From assembly GCA_965662045.1 (NCBI GenBank), contig CBFIGE010000002.1:62001-126000 (forward strand): DNA of 64,000 bases, read 5' to 3'. Under the pieces are notes generated by a model. The model saw nothing but the letters and a program-made list of their open reading frames with translations. It did not search any database and was not told where the DNA came from. The stretch's first letter is position 1. Each line of letters begins with the position of its first letter. Both the position numbers and the translations under genes were made by a program. Of this stretch, positions 60,976-64,000 are shown piece after piece. This DNA is from UBA3478 sp965662045 (lineage in GTDB: Bacteria > Bacteroidota > Bacteroidia > Flavobacteriales > Flavobacteriaceae).

Positions 60976-62598
60976 ATGAGAGTCATATTCACCTTACTAT
61001 TGATGATTTTAGTAATCTCCTGTTCTAATACTGAAACAGTAGACTTAATTGTGCACAACGCCAACATCTATACCATGGATGATGAAAATCCAAATGCCAC
61101 TTATTTGGTGGTAAAAGACCAAAAAATAGTTGCTGTAGGTTTAGATGAGAACGATTTGGAGGTTTATGAAGCTAAAGAGATTATAGATGCTAATCAAAAG
61201 ACCCTCATCCCTGGAATTATAGATGCGCATTGTCACTTTTATGGATTGGGATTAAATCAACAGCGCGTTGATTTGGTTGGAACACTGAGTTACGATGAGA
61301 TTATTTCTAAAGTTCAGGCTTTTGAGCAAGAGAACCCTGAAATGCAATTTATTTTAGGTCGAGGTTGGGATCAAAATGATTGGTCTGTAAAAGATTTTCC
61401 AACCAAAGATAAATTAGACCTCTTATTTCCTGAAAAAGCTGTTGTTTTAGAGCGTGTAGATGGGCATGCTTATTTGGTGAATCAAAAGGCATTGGATTTA
61501 GCTGAAATTAATTTAAAGACACCTGCAAACGGAGGTGCTATTGTCAGGAAAAATGGAAGACTCACAGGAGTGCTTGTCGATAATCCTATGCAACGTGTGG
61601 ATCGAGTAATTCCTGAATTGAATAGAGCAGAACAAATACAAGCCTTAAAAAGGGCAGAAGAGATATGCTTTAGTTATGGCTTAACTACGGTCAACGATGC
61701 TGGACTTAGTAGAAGCACTATTGAACTGATTGATAGTTTACAACAGTCGGGAGATTTAAAGATTCGTGTTTATGCAATGGTGAGTAACAGCCCGAAAGAT
61801 GTCAATCACTTTTTAGACAAGGGAATTCTAAAAACAGATCGACTTAATGTTAGGTCTGTAAAGGTATACGCAGATGGAGCATTAGGTTCTAGAGGAGCAG
61901 CATTAAAAGAAGAATATTCGGATCAACACAATCATTTTGGAGCAATGGTTACTCCTGTAGCTGCAATTGAGCAGTTGGCACAGCGTATTGCAGCAAGTGA
62001 GTATCAAATGAATACACATGCCATAGGAGATTCTGCAAACGCTGTCGTTTTGAGAGTTTACAAAAAGGTGCTTCAGGGAGAAAGCGATCGACGATGGAAA
62101 ATTGAACATGCACAGGTAATTGATTTAGATGATATCGAAAATTTTGGTTCCCAAATTTTGCCTTCAGTTCAACCAACTCATGCTACAAGTGATATGTATT
62201 GGGCCGAAGATAGATTAGGTAGTGAGCGAATAGAGGGTGCTTATGCTTTTAAAACCCTATTAGAAAAATCTGGAGTACTACCATTAGGTACAGATTTCCC
62301 TGTGGAGCAAGTAAGCCCTTTTCTTACTTTTTATGCTGCGGTTACTCGTCAAGATATTGCAGGATACCCTCAAGGAGGATTTATGGAATCTGAAAAGCTG
62401 TCTCCAGTAGAAGCTCTTAAAGGGATGACTTTATGGCCAGCCTATTCCAATTTCGAGGAGGAAGAAAAAGGGAGCTTAGAATCTGGTAAATGGGCCGACT
62501 TTGTCATTTTGTCGAATGATATCTTAAAGGCCTCTTCCGATGAATTGCTCAATATTCAAGCCGAAAAGACTTTTGTGGCAGGAGTACAAGTACATTAA
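60976..62598 (+). CDS. Lipoprotein amidohydrolase, YtcJ-like
   Basis: A 540-residue amidohydrolase with a lipobox (LMILVISCSN, Cys16). VDLIVHNANIYTMDDENPNA begins the domain. GIIDAHCHFYGLGLN is the HxH metal pair, KVYADGALGSRGAALKEEYS the carbamate/Lys region, NTHAIGDSANAVVL the third His, and PLGTDFPVEQVSPFLTF the catalytic Asp. The family contains N-substituted formamide deformylases; the actual substrate is unknown. It lies 24 bases after the OmpA gene, perhaps co-expressed. Confidence 0.9.
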   Translation: MRVIFTLLLMILVISCSNTETVDLIVHNANIYTMDDENPNATYLVVKDQKIVAVGLDENDLEVYEAKEIIDANQKTLIPGIIDAHCHFYGLGLNQQRVDLVGTLSYDEIISKVQAFEQENPEMQFILGRGWDQNDWSVKDFPTKDKLDLLFPEKAVVLERVDGHAYLVNQKALDLAEINLKTPANGGAIVRKNGRLTGVLVDNPMQRVDRVIPELNRAEQIQALKRAEEICFSYGLTTVNDAGLSRSTIELIDSLQQSGDLKIRVYAMVSNSPKDVNHFLDKGILKTDRLNVRSVKVYADGALGSRGAALKEEYSDQHNHFGAMVTPVAAIEQLAQRIAASEYQMNTHAIGDSANAVVLRVYKKVLQGESDRRWKIEHAQVIDLDDIENFGSQILPSVQPTHATSDMYWAEDRLGSERIEGAYAFKTLLEKSGVLPLGTDFPVEQVSPFLTFYAAVTRQDIAGYPQGGFMESEKLSPVEALKGMTLWPAYSNFEEEEKGSLESGKWADFVILSNDILKASSDELLNIQAEKTFVAGVQVH

Positions 62599-62607
62599 AA
62601 ATTACGA

Positions 62608-62641
62608 ATTGTTTCAGAAGTTAATCTGACAATAGTTTTTT
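62608..62641 (+). terminator. Likely intrinsic terminator after the amidohydrolase gene
   Basis: ATTG (62608-62611) with CAAT (62630-62633) and TCAGA (62614-62618) with TCTGA (62625-62629), sharing a two-base bulge, form a hairpin with a six-base loop. AG and a six-T run follow. The stem is modest and AT-rich. Confidence 0.6.
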
Positions 62642-62682
62642 ATTACTTTTTTTAATTTATTTTTCATATTTAGTTATAATCT

Positions 62683-62709
62683 GTAAACAATATTTAACTA
62701 TAAGTTTAC
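62683..62709 (+). promoter_or_regulatory. Inverted repeats upstream of asnB
   Basis: GTAAAC (62683-62688) and GTTTAC (62704-62709) form a palindrome with a 15-base spacer. A second pair, TAGTTA (62671-62676) and TAACTA (62695-62700), interleaves with it. Just after lies TACGTTTTG (62707-62715), near the TAnnTTTG form with one extra T. Operator function is a guess. Confidence 0.35.
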
Positions 62710-62758
62710 GTTTTGAAATAGAATAATTTAATTTGACTAAAATTTTAAAACTTTAACT

Positions 62759-64000
62759 ATGTGTGGTATTGTTTGTGCTTTTGATTTAAAGCAACCAACG
62801 GATGAATTGAGAGGACAATTATTAAGCATGTCTAAGAAAATTAGACATCGAGGTCCGGATTGGAGCGGAATTTATGCAGATGAGAAGGCTATCCTCGCGC
62901 ATGAAAGATTAGCAATTGTTGATCCCGCGTCGGGTAAACAGCCGCTGCTTAGCGAAGACGAAACTGTGGTTTTGGCAGCTAATGGAGAAATTTATAACCA
63001 CAAGGAGCTAAGAAAAAGTTTAAGTGTTCCCTACAGTTTTAAAACAGAATCGGATTGTGAGGTTATTCTCGCGCTCTATAAAGAACACGGTAAAGCATTT
63101 TTAGACCAACTCAATGGGATTTTTGCTTTTGCCCTATACGATTCTAAAACAAATGAATTCTTGATTGCAAGAGATCATATGGGTATTATACCGCTTTATA
63201 TGGGTTGGGATCAATACGGAACGTTTTACGTAGGTTCAGAATTAAAATCACTTGAGGGAGTATGCTCAAAAATTGAACTTTTTCCTCCCGGTCATTTGTT
63301 GACTAATAATCTTGAAGAACCGGAACAATGGTATAACAGAGATTGGATGAGCTATGATGCTGTTGCAGAAAATACAACCTCAATTGAAGAATTAAGAGCT
63401 GCTTTAGAAGCTGCTGTTAAGCGTCAGTTGATGTCTGATGTACCTTATGGCGTACTGTTATCTGGGGGGCTAGATTCGTCAGTGACTTCGGCAGTTGCCA
63501 AAAAATATGCCGAGATGCGAGTAGAGAGTAATGATGAGCAGGCTGCATGGTGGCCTCAATTACATTCATTCGCTGTAGGTCTAGAGGGATCTCCTGATTT
63601 AGCTGCTGCTCAAAAAGTGGCTGATCAGATTGGTACAGTCCATCACGAAATAAAATTTACCATACAAGAAGGTTTAGACGCTATTAGGGATGTTATTTAC
63701 CATCTTGAAACCTATGATATCACAACAATTCGCGCTTCAACACCTATGTATTTGATGGCACGTGTTATCAAATCAATGGGTATTAAGATGGTTTTGTCTG
63801 GAGAAGGCGCTGATGAGCTCTTTGGAGGATATCTCTATTTTCACAAAGCACCAAGTGCTCAAGATTTTCATGAAGAAACCGTGCGAAAGCTCAGCAAACT
63901 GCATATGTATGATTGTCTTAGGGCAAATAAGTCTCTTGCAGCTTGGGGTATTGAAGGTCGTGTTCCTTTCCTAGACAAAGAATTTATAGATGTTGCTATG
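62759..64000 (+). CDS. asnB: Asparagine synthetase B, glutamine-hydrolysing (3' end outside window)
   Basis: The frame opens at ATG 62759 and runs unbroken to the window edge (414 codons), so the gene is truncated by the window only. The N-terminal Cys2 nucleophile is in MCGIVCAFDLKQPT, followed by KIRHRGPDWSGIY and LAANGEIYNHKELRK (class II amidotransferase). The synthetase domain has the PPi loop VLLSGGLDSSVTSA and VLSGEGADELFGGY. It turns aspartate and glutamine into asparagine. The last residues seen are GRVPFLDKEFIDVAM, about three-quarters of a usual AsnB (about 550). Confidence 0.96.
   Translation, partial: MCGIVCAFDLKQPTDELRGQLLSMSKKIRHRGPDWSGIYADEKAILAHERLAIVDPASGKQPLLSEDETVVLAANGEIYNHKELRKSLSVPYSFKTESDCEVILALYKEHGKAFLDQLNGIFAFALYDSKTNEFLIARDHMGIIPLYMGWDQYGTFYVGSELKSLEGVCSKIELFPPGHLLTNNLEEPEQWYNRDWMSYDAVAENTTSIEELRAALEAAVKRQLMSDVPYGVLLSGGLDSSVTSAVAKKYAEMRVESNDEQAAWWPQLHSFAVGLEGSPDLAAAQKVADQIGTVHHEIKFTIQEGLDAIRDVIYHLETYDITTIRASTPMYLMARVIKSMGIKMVLSGEGADELFGGYLYFHKAPSAQDFHEETVRKLSKLHMYDCLRANKSLAAWGIEGRVPFLDKEFIDVAM

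Noticed and set aside
63762..63974. A 70-codon frame near the window end
   Set aside because: It lies in another frame within asnB, which runs unbroken from 62759 to 64000.
1..64000. CRISPR arrays, transposases, integrases, phage genes or rRNA
   Set aside because: None was seen on either strand. Regularly spaced repeats are limited to the short operator array at 49.9 kb, which has 6-base units and 4-base spacers and is not CRISPR.
62759..64000. Possible frameshift in asnB, because no complete frame is evident
   Set aside because: Reading codon by codon from the ATG gives one continuous protein to the last base; it is incomplete only because the window ends.

Overview
The window looks like a chromosomal segment of a marine, low-GC member of the Bacteroidota, most likely class Flavobacteriia. 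Supporting signs are a fused str-S10-spc-alpha ribosomal gene order, genes that almost never show a Shine-Dalgarno sequence, many TAnnTTTG-type -7 promoter boxes, a tmRNA tag reading GENNYALAA, a Met-tuned proteorhodopsin beside blh, and many short lipoprotein or secreted enzyme genes. It holds no rRNA or tRNA genes, no CRISPR array and no recognisable transposase. Coding density is very high, and no gene-free stretch exceeds 300 bases once the tmRNA is counted.

Region 1 (1-15.5 kb) is one long plus-strand translation operon. It opens inside fusA, runs through rpsJ and the r-protein genes with secY, infA, rpmJ, rpoA and rplQ, and closes at a strong terminator. Two candidate RNA control elements break the tight packing, one between rpsJ and rplC and one between rpsK and rpsD. 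Region 2 (15.5-23.1 kb) carries carA, eno, a glycogen synthase-like gene, gltA and argS. Region 3 (23.1-27.6 kb) has a light-energy module, a proteorhodopsin and a divergent beta-carotene dioxygenase that can make its retinal, followed by ffh, folD and a membrane-tethered HNH protein.

Region 4 (27.5-49.7 kb) is a mosaic of short operons. It contains hydrolases, lipoproteins, queE, a tandem pair of di-iron fatty acid hydroxylase-like genes, NamZ-type muramidase, a LolE-like permease, amidohydrolases, a short-chain fatty acid transporter, a kdgK-eda pair (2-keto-3-deoxygluconate to pyruvate and glyceraldehyde-3-phosphate), M28 and M14 peptidases and a SOUL protein. The theme is periplasmic peptide and sugar turnover in a heterotroph.

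Region 5 (49.7-56.5 kb) contains the most distinctive regulatory locus: a BlaI-like repressor and an M56 (BlaR1-like) membrane metalloprotease, preceded by five alternating half-sites spaced exactly 10 bp apart over the promoter. It is followed by a lipoprotein gene broken by one in-frame TAG, a repeat-like remnant, the tmRNA gene, a secreted PHP-domain protein and an XRE/membrane-protein pair. Region 6 (55.6-64 kb) has kdsA and typA with back-to-back promoters, a polyphosphate glucokinase-like gene with an ftsE-like gene, an OmpA-family protein, a lipoprotein amidohydrolase and the start of asnB, which runs off the end.

All function calls are from reading motifs and family resemblance by eye. 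No database search was run.
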